A DNA stretch of 64,000 bases from Fragum whitleyi (Eukaryota; Mollusca; Bivalvia; Cardiida; Cardiidae), in contig OX411549.1 in NCBI GenBank assembly GCA_948146395.1, forward strand, positions 29,883,272 to 29,947,271, written 5' to 3'. The notes under the pieces were generated by a model. That model was given only the letters and a program-made list of their open reading frames with translations, searched no databases and was not told the DNA's origin. Of the stretch, positions 23,435-32,819 are shown piece after piece; the stretch's first letter is position 1; each line of letters begins with the position of its first letter. The translations under genes and the position numbers were made by a program.

Positions 23435-24866
23435 TAGCTCACCTGAGCACGAAGTGCTCAAGGTGAGCTTTTGTGGTTAGGTGGATGTCCGTCGTCCGTC
23501 GTTCGTCGTCCGTCGTGTGTCGTGTGTCGTGTGTCGTCCGTCGTGTGTCGTCAACATTTACCTTGTATGCACTCTAGAGGCCACATTTTTTGCCCAATCA
23601 ACCTGAAATTTGGTCAGAATGATTGTCTTGATAAAATCTCGGACAAGTTCGAAATTGGGTCAAGTGGGGTCAAAAACTAGGTCACAGGGTCAAATCTTAG
23701 AAAAACCTTGTATGCACTCTAGAGGCCATATTTTTTGCCCAATCAACCTGAAATTTAGCCTGAATGATTGTTTTGATAAAATCTCGGACAACTTTGAAAT
23801 TGGGTCAAGTGGGGTCAAAAACTAGGTCACAGGGTCAAATATTAGAAAAACCTTGTATGCACCCTAGAGGCCACATTTTTTGCCCAATCAACCTGAAATT
23901 TGGTCAGAATGATTGTCTTGATAAAATCTTGGACAAGTTTAAAATTAGGTCAAGTGGGGTCACAAACTTGGTCATGGGGTCAAATCTTAGAAAAACCTTG
24001 TATGCACCCTAGAGGCCACTTTTTTTGCTCAATCGACCTGAAATTTGGTCAAAATAATTGTGTTGATAAAATCTCGGACAAGTTCGAAATTTGGTCAAGT
24101 GGGGTCAAAATCTAGGTCACAGGGTCAAATCTTAGAAAAACCTTGTATGCACTCTAGAGGCCATATTTTTTGCCCAATCAACCTGAAATTTAGCCTGAAT
24201 GATTGTCTTGATAAAATCTCGGACAAGTTCGAAATTGGGTCAAGTGGGGTCAAAAACTAGGTCACAGGGTCAAATCTTAGAAAAACCTTGTATGCACTCT
24301 AGAAGCCATATTTATTGCCCAATCACCCCGAAATTTGGTCCGAATGATTGTCTTGATAAAATCTCAGACAAGTTTAAAATTGGGTCAAGTTGGGTCAAAA
24401 ATGAGGTCACGGGGTCAAATATTAGAAAAACCTTGTAGACACTCTAGAAGCCAAATTTATTGCCCAATCAACCCGAAATTTGATCAGAATGATTGTCTTG
24501 ATGAAATCTTGGACAAGTTCGAAATTGGGTCAAGTGGGGTCAAATATGAGGTCACAGGGTCAAATATTAGAAAAACCTTGTAGACACTCTAGAAGCCATA
24601 TTTTTTGCCGGATCAACCTGAAAATTGGTCAGAATGATCATCTTGATGAAATCTAGGTCAAGTTTGAAATTGGGTCAAGTGGGATCAAAAATGAGGTCAC
24701 AGGGTCATATCTTAGAAAAACCTTGTAATGAGTGTAGAGGCATCATTTTTTGCCCAATCGACCTGAAATTTGGTAAGAATTCATTATCCTTTCTAAATCT
24801 ACTTTAAACAATTTTTGACAGTTCATTCAGGTGAGCGATTTAGGGCCACTATGGCCCTCTTGTTTA
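23435..24866 (+). mobile_element. TIR element with eight 145-bp tandem units, nested in the leader
   Basis: Starts AGCTCACCTGAGCACGAAG with an inner hairpin (GAGCAC/GTGCTC), followed by a GTCCGTCGT-rich tract (about 23485-23550). Eight units of exactly 145 bp follow (starts 23561, 23706, 23851, 23996, 24141, 24286, 24431, 24576) plus a partial ninth. The end TTCAGGTGAGCGATTTAGGG and GGCCCTCTTG mirrors the start (GCTCACCTGA/TCAGGTGAGC). No coding capacity; the frames seen across units are repeat artefacts, because 145 is not a multiple of three. Confidence 0.85.
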
Positions 24867-26570
24867 AATCAGCCTTTACCATTCATCAAATACCGGGAGC
24901 ATCTGTGAAAATTTAAAATATATCCGGAGCATACCTGGAAATTCACATGTATGATAAGCAAATTCCTAAACTTAAATTACAATATTAGATTCAATAATAA
25001 GGACCACTTCTTTCTGGAATGTTTTAATAAGTAAGACATCAAAGAATAAATATCTGGAGCATCATTTGTTTACTTCATCCTAAATTTAGAAAAATTATCT
25101 GGAACACACCTGTAATATAAATATTCTATAAATCCGAATCGCGATATATGGCTAAAATATCTGAAGCATTTTATTTTATCTGGAGCATATAATTTCCTTA
25201 CTTGAAATGTTCAGAAAAAATGTTCCTTTTGAAATAATGTTTTCACTAGACAAATGTGATAATACGATATGACAGAATATCTCTTTTTACAATATTTCAC
25301 ACTTAAATTCTATGTAGATATTGTGTAGCTAATCTGTAAACAAGAGTTTTATCAATGTAATCAATTAATACATTTAGTAATTAGCTGAAGCGACTAAATG
25401 GTTATCCTACGTCGGAAACAGGAAAATGGTTAAGCCGTTATAACGATAAACCCCTGCAAGAAAGTAAATCGATTTAAATTATGCATGTACATAATAAGCG
25501 ATAAAGAGTGATAACCTATCGTATCTTAATTTACGTTACTAAAGTGTCGTCTGTCAAATGTCAAAGGTCAATTCAACCAGAAAATAAACAACAAGTACCT
25601 GTATATGATGTCACGAGTGTGTAAATGGACTAACCAATGAGATTCAATCGAGTTATCAATGAAAGTACCTGTTTCACGCCGATTGTACTCGTAAACTTGC
25701 TGGGCCAATCAATTCATTGCCTTGGACAGGAACTGGTGTGACGTCATATGGAGGGAAATTTCTCAGCCAATGAATGTTAACTGCTTTAATCACCTGACGC
25801 TTTCAGAAAAATAAAGAGACACATGACTTGTTGTTAAATAACAAAATGGGATGATCCATATACAATAAATTCGAGCGCAATCGGAAAAGGAAAAAGGGCT
25901 GTATAAAGACAGGATGTTATTTGACCGAAAACATGTTAGTAGCCAATCACCCAATTATTAGAATTAAAGTGTAGTGAAACGTGAATATGCATCTCTCTCA
26001 TGCCAAAAATAACTCTCACAAATACACACAGTTTATGAAAATCAACCTAACGGTACTAGCCGGTGAAATAGCATTATCATAGTTTTAAATGTTTGTTAAA
26101 GAAATATCTCCGTACGTTTAACGGAACTATTTGTATACATGTATTTGTTCTTGTCTGTCAAAAAATCTTACTGAACGATGGTCGTGTATTCAGTGGAAAT
26201 TATATCCGCCTGATTATGCTAAAAACCATTCAGATAGATCAAAACATTGTCGGAACTGATCGAAATTTTAGACTATTTCTGATTTAGACTGTATTTTTAG
26301 ACTGGATCCGATCAATCGTGCTGACTATGGGATTGAAATCTAAAACATTTAGCGAACAAATAAAACAAACATTTCTACTCACGACAATATCCTAAATCCT
26401 TTTTTTCAAATACACATCACAAATTTACACTGTTTCACAATTAATCACGATAAACACTGTCACTAATCACGTCCGATCCTGATCCAACGTTGATCTTCTT
26501 CGATGAAAGTGTTTCTCCAACAAAGCAGTCTATCCCGCGGTGATAATAAATTGTTGTCACTCTACAAACC

Positions 26571-26596
26571 GGTGGGCGCCATTTGTGACCCGCAAA
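26571..26596 (-). repeat. Second LTR-end/primer-binding-site-like junction
   Basis: Plus strand GGTGGGCGCCATTTGTGACCCG is nearly the same as GGTGGGCGCCAAATGTAACCCG at the true PBS/LTR border (26829-26850), about 260 bp away. It suggests a remnant of a related LTR element's 5' LTR end, or an internal duplication of the leader. Confidence 0.5.
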
Positions 26597-26606
26597 TAAA
26601 TTATTC

Positions 26607-26672
26607 GACTCCGTCGGGATTCGAACCCGGGACCTCTGTGTCCCAAAGCAAGTGCTCTACCACGTCGCTATA
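26607..26672 (-). other. tRNA-Pro-like fragment in the retrotransposon leader
   Basis: The minus strand reads TAGCGACGTGGTAGAGC (A-box-like), then GCTTTGGGACACAGAGG (anticodon-loop-like, TGG), then GGTTCGAATCCCG (B box). The order and spacing are those of a tRNA. The acceptor and anticodon stems do not pair properly, so it is a decayed tRNA or a tRNA-derived (SINE-type) head, not a working gene. Confidence 0.55.
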
Positions 26673-26825
26673 AAAGCTAGCTTGTACGGCAAGGCAGTAC
26701 AAACACCCCTTATACACATCCCGGCTACATACACCCCCTCGACAATTAAGATTCTTCCACGAATCTTCTCAATTCAACATCATCAACTACCTAATCACAT
26801 AACCACCACCACATGTGTGTTATTT

Positions 26826-26838
26826 ACGGTGGGCGCCA
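26826..26838 (-). promoter_or_regulatory. Primer binding site (tRNA-Lys type)
   Basis: Minus strand TGGCGCCCACCGT begins two bases after the 5' LTR. The first nine bases equal the complement of a typical animal tRNA-Lys 3' end (TGGCGCCCAACGT), with one mismatch among 13. The priming tRNA is inferred from memory of tRNA-Lys and was not searched. Confidence 0.65.
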
Positions 26839-26840
26839 AA

Positions 26841-27443
26841 TGTAACCCGTAATCGTGAAATAAGACAATCTGAAACGATACAATAAATCATACTAAGTAC
26901 CCCTCTTACCGCTATGTATATGCAGATCTATAAATACCACAATAGCAGGCGATCTACACTTACCAGTTTAAGGAACTGAATGTACAATCACACCAAATCG
27001 TCCGTCATCCTGCTATCGTGCGTGATCCTGTAAAACAAGGTGACTAGTATTAAAAACATGCAAGTTATAGAGGTAGGTACGAAAGGTAACGGGGCGAAAC
27101 GGAACATAAACAGCTGGCGCGAAATCTAATGACATGAATAATACACGATCCTAGCAACCCGATCTGGAACCGGAGCATAACAACAAATCAATCGAACGTC
27201 TCGCACAGAACAGTGGAATGTAGGAAACATTTACAAACCTTCAATACCAACGTTTTACTAGGATTTCTCTGATTTCTCATGAAACCAAATAGACTGTCAA
27301 TTGTCGTGACTTCTCGACCATGAAACCGCCAGAGTGGAACGGAACAAAGAGATTACGTAGTAAAACGCGCCCAAACCAATCAATCAAAGAAACCAATGAA
27401 AACGAGTATTACAAACGAACCCAGAAAACATCGTCTGGTTACA
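26841..27443 (-). repeat. 5' LTR of the Ty3/gypsy element
   Basis: 603 bp with perfect short inverted ends (TGTAAC...GTTACA on the minus strand). It is followed after two bases by the primer binding site. Near identity with the 3' LTR points to a recent insertion. Confidence 0.94.
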
Positions 27444-27448
27444 TATTT

Positions 27449-29570
27449 TATGTAGCTGTATGTTTTTTGTTGATTTTAAGAGAAAATGGGTTTCGCTGAA
27501 AACAAGAGTATTTTTTCGAGAACATTTTTTCCTGCATTTTCGTCTTGTAAATGTTACTTATCCAATAATATGCTGATTTTTTGTCAAATTTTCGAATAGG
27601 TACACTCTAAAAGAAATATTTATTTAATAAAGATTGGAACAAGTGACAAATGGTGTCGGGGTACCTTAATATGGTCCTCCGTTATCCTCTTTCATGGTTT
27701 CTTAAAGAAATATTCAATGAAATCTTCATATTTTCGTGGCTAAAAAAGTCGTCAAGGCTGAAACAAGGGACTCTCAATATACCCGTGCTGAATTATTTTA
27801 TCCGATTTTAATGTACTTTTGTAGAGATGTCACTTGGTTCTAGGTCTAATTCATGGTATTTGGGTGGTGCTTATTATCCCTTACAGATACAAGGCGTTTA
27901 AGTGTTACAGTGCTTCTTTTTTCGCCAAAGGATTTGGAGAAGGATTGTTTTCCTTATACATGTATATTCAAATATGTTTCTCAGTTTCGTCTGAAACTGA
28001 AAATAGTTCCGCTTTTATATTGATTTTTGAAGTTGGTAAATAATTACAAAAGAAAAATAAGAAAATTCTGTCTGATGATTTGGTAAACTGGTAGCCCGCT
28101 GCCTGAGAATATCGATAGGTCTAGGGGCAGTAAACCAGTCTAATGATTTGGAGCCGAATTTTATCAAGGGGTCTTCAGAATGCATTGTGATTTAATCATC
28201 GTTTAATTGCCTCTATCTATCTCTCTGTTAGTGATCTTAAGTCGGTGGAGCAATACAGGCCCTGTTAGGGCTCTTATTGATAGACTGGTTGAGGGGCAAT
28301 ATAGTTTTTTGCCATCAATCCTTATGTCATTGAAGATATTTCTTTGTCACAAACTTGTAACATATCAAATGTAGATATGAATGGAAGTTTAAAAAAATGA
28401 GTTGTGAAAGGCCAATCACTCAAAAAAATATTACACGTGATATAGCAATTGTCACCTATCGTTGTCATCTGCTCTTATATTTAGTAACCGTTTTCATAGC
28501 TTGTACAGATATTTTGTTTCCAAAAAAATGCTTCTGAGAATTTGGATGATAAATCGAAATGACGGCCCAAAACTTTTGTAAGTGCGTAAAAAAGTTAATT
28601 TAAAAAGTCCATCGATTCATATAATACTTTTTGCGCCCATAATTCTTTACATTAAATGAGGCAGTGAACGAGTATATATGTAGGCTGGGTAAAGAATTGT
28701 ATCAGATATGTCAAATGAATTTTCGTTCTATTCCTTTGCTTTTCTTCCTTGTCTTTGTTGGTGTACGTATGCTTATGCTTTTTGGAGCTTTATGTTTTAA
28801 TGTGCCAATAAGTTTGTTACGGAACAAGTCAACGAGCCTATGTGTTAGCAAGTCAATGTTTAAATGTTAAAAGTAAAAAATAAACTAGGCAGTAGTGAAC
28901 GTAAAAATAGCTAGCGGAGAGCTGTGTTCTTTAAGGTAGTGGGGCCGTAATAATTCCGCAATATTTCGGATCACATGATCTTTCACAATGTTGACCGAGG
29001 TTTCCTAATGAAAATCATTAGGAAACCTCGGTTAACACTGTTAAAGTTCATTGCTTCTAAAACATTATGGATATATTACGGGTCTACTACCTTAAGCATG
29101 AAAAACATTGAATGCACTGTTGTGCCTCAAGTGTTTGTATGCTTACTTGCGTGTAGACGGTGCTAACTATATAACCTTAACCTGGACTATGCAGGCTGAC
29201 CAGAGTCGATACTTTTCACATTTTTACAATTTTGAAATCTCTCGTAGTCGTATTATCTTACAAAATTTTCAAAATCCGAAAAATTTGTCCGGTCTACCCA
29301 TTCCATACCCAATCTTTTTTTCTTACAATATTTATTGCCGGTCGCTTTTACCCGTCATTAATTAATTATATAAGAAACTTGTGCTTCTATATCCCATAAT
29401 TATCATTTATTACCAATGATGCGGTCTAAGTGTCCATGGAAAGTATTAGTAGTGCTAATATCATTTTTGTTCATGAATTTGAAGAATCGAAAATTGACCT
29501 TTTATTCAATACCGTTTCCGATGATATTGATTTTGTAATTTAATTACTAAAAATTCCTAATCATTCACAG
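27449..29570. other. Right part of the large intron, after the retrotransposon
   Basis: Apart from the 157-bp MITE at 28935 I see no exon, RNA gene or repeat I can name. Short frames at 27834 and 28664 lack family features. Confidence 0.5.
28935..29091. mobile_element. 157-bp TTAA-flanked long-TIR MITE, copy 3
   Basis: Exactly the same length as copy 1 (157 bp). Ends GGTAGTGGGGCCGTAATAAT and ATTACGGGTCTACTACC; TTAA lies on both sides. The inner GGTTTCCTAATG/CATTAGGAAACC arms are intact. Confidence 0.85.
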
Positions 29571-29672
29571 GTTAAAGGAGAAAAACTTCCGGAGGTTCCC
29601 GTAGAAGTCCGCAAAGGTATCAAAGATTATAGAAAAATGGTAGCCAAGTCAGTCATTCCAGTTATAGAAAGG
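29571..29672 (+). CDS. SPATA18: SPATA18/Mieap-like gene, exon J (start of C-terminal domain)
   Basis: A 34-codon phase-0 exon between ATTCACAG and AGG|GTACGT. It encodes VKGEKLPEVPVEVRKGIKDY and then a helix-forming stretch ending AKSVIPVIER. The 3' half of the exon and its donor are copied several times in the intron just downstream (29680-30090). Confidence 0.72.
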
Positions 29673-29679
29673 GTACGTA

Positions 29680-30090
29680 AAAAACTCACTATCTCACAAG
29701 TGTTTCTAAAATCACAGAAAACTAATAGCAACGTAAGTCAATCCAGTTATTAAAAGAGTAGCTAAATTACTTTACATGTACCATCTCAAAAAGGTGTCAA
29801 ACATTTGAGAGAGATGATAGCAAAGTGAGTCATTCCAGTTATAGAAATGGTAGACTTATACTTCACTTTCTCACTAGGGTATCACAATTTAAAGAAATAT
29901 GGTAGCCAAGTCAGTCATTCAAGTTATAAAAAAGATAGATAAATTACTCCACTATCTTACAAAGGTCTCAAACATTGTAGAAAGATGGCAGCCAGTTCAG
30001 TCGTTCTAGTTCTAGAAAGGGTAGGGTATTCCTCCACTGTGTGATAAAGGTATTACAGAAAAATGGTAGCCAAATCACTCCAAGCGGAGT
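29680..30090 (+). repeat. Intronic tandem copies of the exon J 3' end and donor
   Basis: The exon J ending (GTAGCCAAGTCAGTCATTCC, AGTTATAGAAAGGGTA) reappears at about 29732, 29824, 29910, 29995 and partly at 30060. The spacing is 84-92 bp. The copies have drifted but keep the CAGTYATTCHAGTTAT core, and several keep a GT where the real donor lies. This looks like tandem duplication of the exon end plus the start of the intron. Confidence 0.75.
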
Positions 30091-30150
30091 TAGAAGATTA
30101 TCTAATGTCCTTATATCAAATATCATGAAAAGGGTTACTAAATCAGCTGG

Positions 30151-31612
30151 GGCCCGTTTTACTAAACTTCTTACGACAAAATTGATCGTAAGTAAAAATC
30201 TTAAATTGCACCAGGTGTTTTCATACATTTTTAGCTCCACTGGCTGAAAGCCACTGGGGCTATTGTCATGGCGTTGTGTCCGTCGTGCGTCCGTCCGTCC
30301 GTCCGTCCGTCCGTGCGTGCGTCCGGTCGTAAACTTTTCTTTAAAAATCTTCTCCTCAGAAACTACAGGATGGATTTCAACCAAACTTCACAGGAATGAT
30401 CCTTGGGTGACCCTCTTTCAAAGTTGTTCAAGAAATTTTGATCCAATGAAAAACATGGATTTAATGGGCGTGGCTAATTTCCAAATATGGTAAAAAGTGA
30501 GTTTTCTCAGATTCTAATCAATGGATACCAATTAAATTTTACATGAATGATCCTTGGGTGACCCTTTATCAGTCTACAAAAAATCATTGTGATCGGATGG
30601 AAAATATGCATTTTATGGGCGGAGGTCATTTCTCTATATGTTATATAGTGGAAACTTTGAAAATCATTTTCTCAGAATATGACTGATGGATATCAACCAA
30701 ATTTCACTGGAATGATCCTTGAGTGACCCTTTATTAGTCTACAAAAAATCATTGTGATTGGATGAAAAATATGCATTTCATGGGCGGAGGTCATTTCTCT
30801 ATATGTTATATAGTGGAAACTTTGAGAATCATTTTCTCAGAATGTAACTGATGGATATCAACCAAATTTCACTGGAATGATCCCTGAGTGACCCTTTATC
30901 AGTGTACCAAGAATTATTTTGATTGGATGAAAAATATGCATTTTATGGGCATAGGTCATTTCTCTATCTGTTATATAGTGGAAAATTTGAAAATCATTTT
31001 CTCAGAATTTAACTGATGGATATCAACCAAATTTCACTGGAATGATCCTTGAGTGACCCTTTATCAGTTTACCAAAAATTATTTTGATTGGATGAAAAAT
31101 ATACATTTTATGGGTGGAGGTCAATTCTCAATATGTTAAATAGTGGAAACTATGGAAAACATTTTCTCAGAATGTAACTCATGAATATCAATCAAATATT
31201 TTTGGCATGATCTTTGGGTGACCTGTTATCATGCATCTAAAAATTATTTTGATTTGATGAAAAATATGTCTTTTAATAGCAGAGGTCATTTCTCTATCTA
31301 TTATATAGTAGAAACTTTGAAAATCTTTTTCAACATCAGTAGAACCCTTAATATCTACAAATCTAGTCAAAACATATATTTGCTTTTACAAGAATTTCAA
31401 GCCTGTGGAGCGACTCAAGCCATTCATGGCTTTCTAGTTAGATTCTGCATTGCAATATCTCATTTGAATCGTCTTTAGAAGACGATTCTTATGAGATATT
31501 GCATTGCAGAATTCCATATTTAGTTACTACTGTAGAAGCAAATTTAATTTTTGACTTACGCAAAAAATGATCGAAAGATGTTTAGTAAAACGGGCCCCTG
31601 TTCCAGATACAG
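30151..31612. mobile_element. GGGCCCGTTTTACTAAAC-type MITE, split by the 165-bp element
   Basis: Left end GGGGCCCGTTTTACTAAACT followed by TTCTTACGACAAAATTGATC. The right end mirrors it (TTTAGTAAAACGGGCCCC). The core holds an inverted pair around AATCGTC...GACGATT (31460-31495). A second, uninterrupted copy of about 225 bp is at 43046-43272. The 1.2-kb tandem element is inserted between the left arm and the core. Confidence 0.75.
30228..31434 (+). mobile_element. TIR element with 165-bp tandem units
   Basis: Same plan as the element at 23435. A terminal hairpin (TTTAGCTCCACTGGCTGAAA...CCACTGGGGCT) is followed by a CCGTCCGTCC tract at 30280-30320. Tandem units follow, marked by TGATCCTTGRGTGACC at 30398, 30548, 30713, 30878, 31043 and 31208 (165-bp period after the first step). 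The end GTGGAGCGACTCAAGCC mirrors the start. It sits inside another MITE (30151-31612), in the intron between exons J and K. Confidence 0.8.
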
Positions 31613-31909
31613 AGAGCGCACGTGTGCTAAAATCTTTAACTCTTCTCGGAAGTTGGACCTCAAACGTTAGAATATGTTGACCGATAATTTGTTGTTAAAC
31701 TTTAAACAAGAGAATTACTCAACATTTCACATATGAGAGTTTATATGATGAACATATAGCTGAAAGAATCTATATTTAAAGCTGGGACCCCGAACCTTAC
31801 GCAAGGGCGCCTCACTTGAGTTCTTGGGACCCCATTTTGTTGATTATCGACTATAGCTCTGTAAAGACAGATGCTATAATGTTCTAAGATCATCTGCTTT
31901 CTTTTGTAG

Positions 31910-32173
31910 GAGGTGCTCCAAAAACTACGCAACAACACTGATTTTGGTGACGACGTTGTGGACACATGCCAATCATACATTTCCAAATGTGTCGAAATCT
32001 GTTGGATGATGTGTATTCAGGACCCCCCTGTATGCCTCAAATGGGACGTCCCTTCCGACAATACGTTTAATCCCGACATTTACCGAGCATACACGAAGAG
32101 TGGCAGCCATATTGATTACATTGTGTGGCCGGTGATTTATCTGCACGATGGTGGATCAATATTGATGAAAGGG
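31910..32173 (+). CDS. SPATA18: SPATA18/Mieap-like gene, exon K, conserved Mieap C-terminal domain
   Basis: This exon identifies the family. After acceptor CTTTTGTAG it reads EVLQKLRNNTDFGDDVV, then VEICWMMCIQDPPVCLKWDV, then FNPDIYRAYTKSGS and IDYIVWPVIYL, ending SILMKGVAQGK. The C/W-rich helix, the DPP turn and the VWP motif before a KGV ending match the C-terminal domain of mitochondria-eating proteins. In-frame translation reaches a TGA at 32189-32191. The end given here is the only phase-0 GT (GTCGCT, a weak donor) that joins in frame to the next candidate exon. If it is not used, the protein ends at 32191. Confidence 0.8.
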
Positions 32174-32350
32174 GTCGCTCAGGGAAAATGACAATTGGAA
32201 ACAAAATGACATTGTATACCGACCTCGCAAGTAATGAAACACAAATAGACGAAGAAAAAAACAAATAGAGATTAAAAATAAATCTATTATGTGATTGGTA
32301 TCCATTCTCGTTTTGGATTGAATAAATAAAACCTCTATCGTTATTTGCAG

Positions 32351-32454
32351 GCAAAAGGACACACCGGTGTATCTGTCGGGGCTTCCTATTCTTACTATTT
32401 TTGGAAATCAAAATCACAGGTACCAGGTAATCGAGGACCCGATTTAACGCTGTC
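32351..32454 (+). CDS. Candidate 3' exon L of the SPATA18-like gene
   Basis: A 104-bp open stretch between a good acceptor (TTATTTGCAG) and TC|GTAAGT. It encodes AKGHTGVSVGASYSYYFW and a short basic tail. It is in phase 0 with the weak donor of exon K and leaves two bases that fit exon M. An alternative phase-0 donor (CAG|GTACCA) lies inside it. I do not recognise the peptide. It could be a genuine extension of the C-terminus, or an exon skipped in favour of the TGA after exon K. Confidence 0.45.
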
Positions 32455-32819
32455 GTAAGTGTCTTCACAACTCGAAAAAAAATTTTTTCAACACTCACTT
32501 AATGTAATTAGACTGCAACGTCGAAAGGCGTAAATGCATCAAAGATCCTGTATTTAACCTCGACATATTCAAATTTTGATGTCGGTAGATGACGTCATTT
32601 GTACATAAACTTATATTGGTATCTGCACAGTTATATTCAAAATATACAATAAAACACGCACTTATTCGTTTTGTTATGATAGCTTTAAATCTTCAAATAT
32701 TAATCTGAAGATGTAAAACAAAAGTGCAATAAGATAGTTATGAGCAATGCTGCATTTAAAAAACGGCTAATGTTGCAAGCGTACATATACCTGATTTGAT
32801 ATTCATTAATTATGTTCAA

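Larger units (their letters stand above)
22768..26825 (-). other. Ty3/gypsy 5' leader, about 4 kb, with a nested repeat element
   Basis: This very long non-coding stretch lies between the primer binding site and gag. About 1.43 kb of it is the tandem-repeat element at 23435-24866. The remainder is AT-rich and contains at least ten copies of a [T]ATC[C/T]GGAGCAT-like motif in plus orientation (for example 23293, 23369, 24892, 24920, 25051, 25160, 25178). A tRNA-like stretch and a second LTR/PBS-like junction sit at 26571-26672. No open frame worth naming. Confidence 0.7.
15910..27443 (-). mobile_element. Ty3/gypsy LTR retrotransposon, full length but pol damaged
   Basis: Read on the minus strand the order is 5' LTR (27443-26841), primer binding site, 4-kb leader, gag with two zinc knuckles, protease, reverse transcriptase, RNase H, integrase with a long acidic C-terminus, and 3' LTR. 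PR-RT-RH-IN order and the RT/IN motifs place it in Ty3/gypsy. The flanks TATTC (15905-15909) and TATTT (27444-27448) look like a 5-bp target-site duplication with one change. It lies antisense in the intron between exons I and J of the SPATA18-like gene. Confidence 0.93.

Noticed and set aside
23471..24807. Series of similar 60-82 codon frames on the plus strand
   Set aside because: Copies of the 145-bp unit; the unit length is not a multiple of three, so each frame runs only into the next unit.
26607..26672. A functional tRNA-Pro gene
   Set aside because: The B box and TGG loop are present, but acceptor and anticodon stems do not pair; at best a relic.
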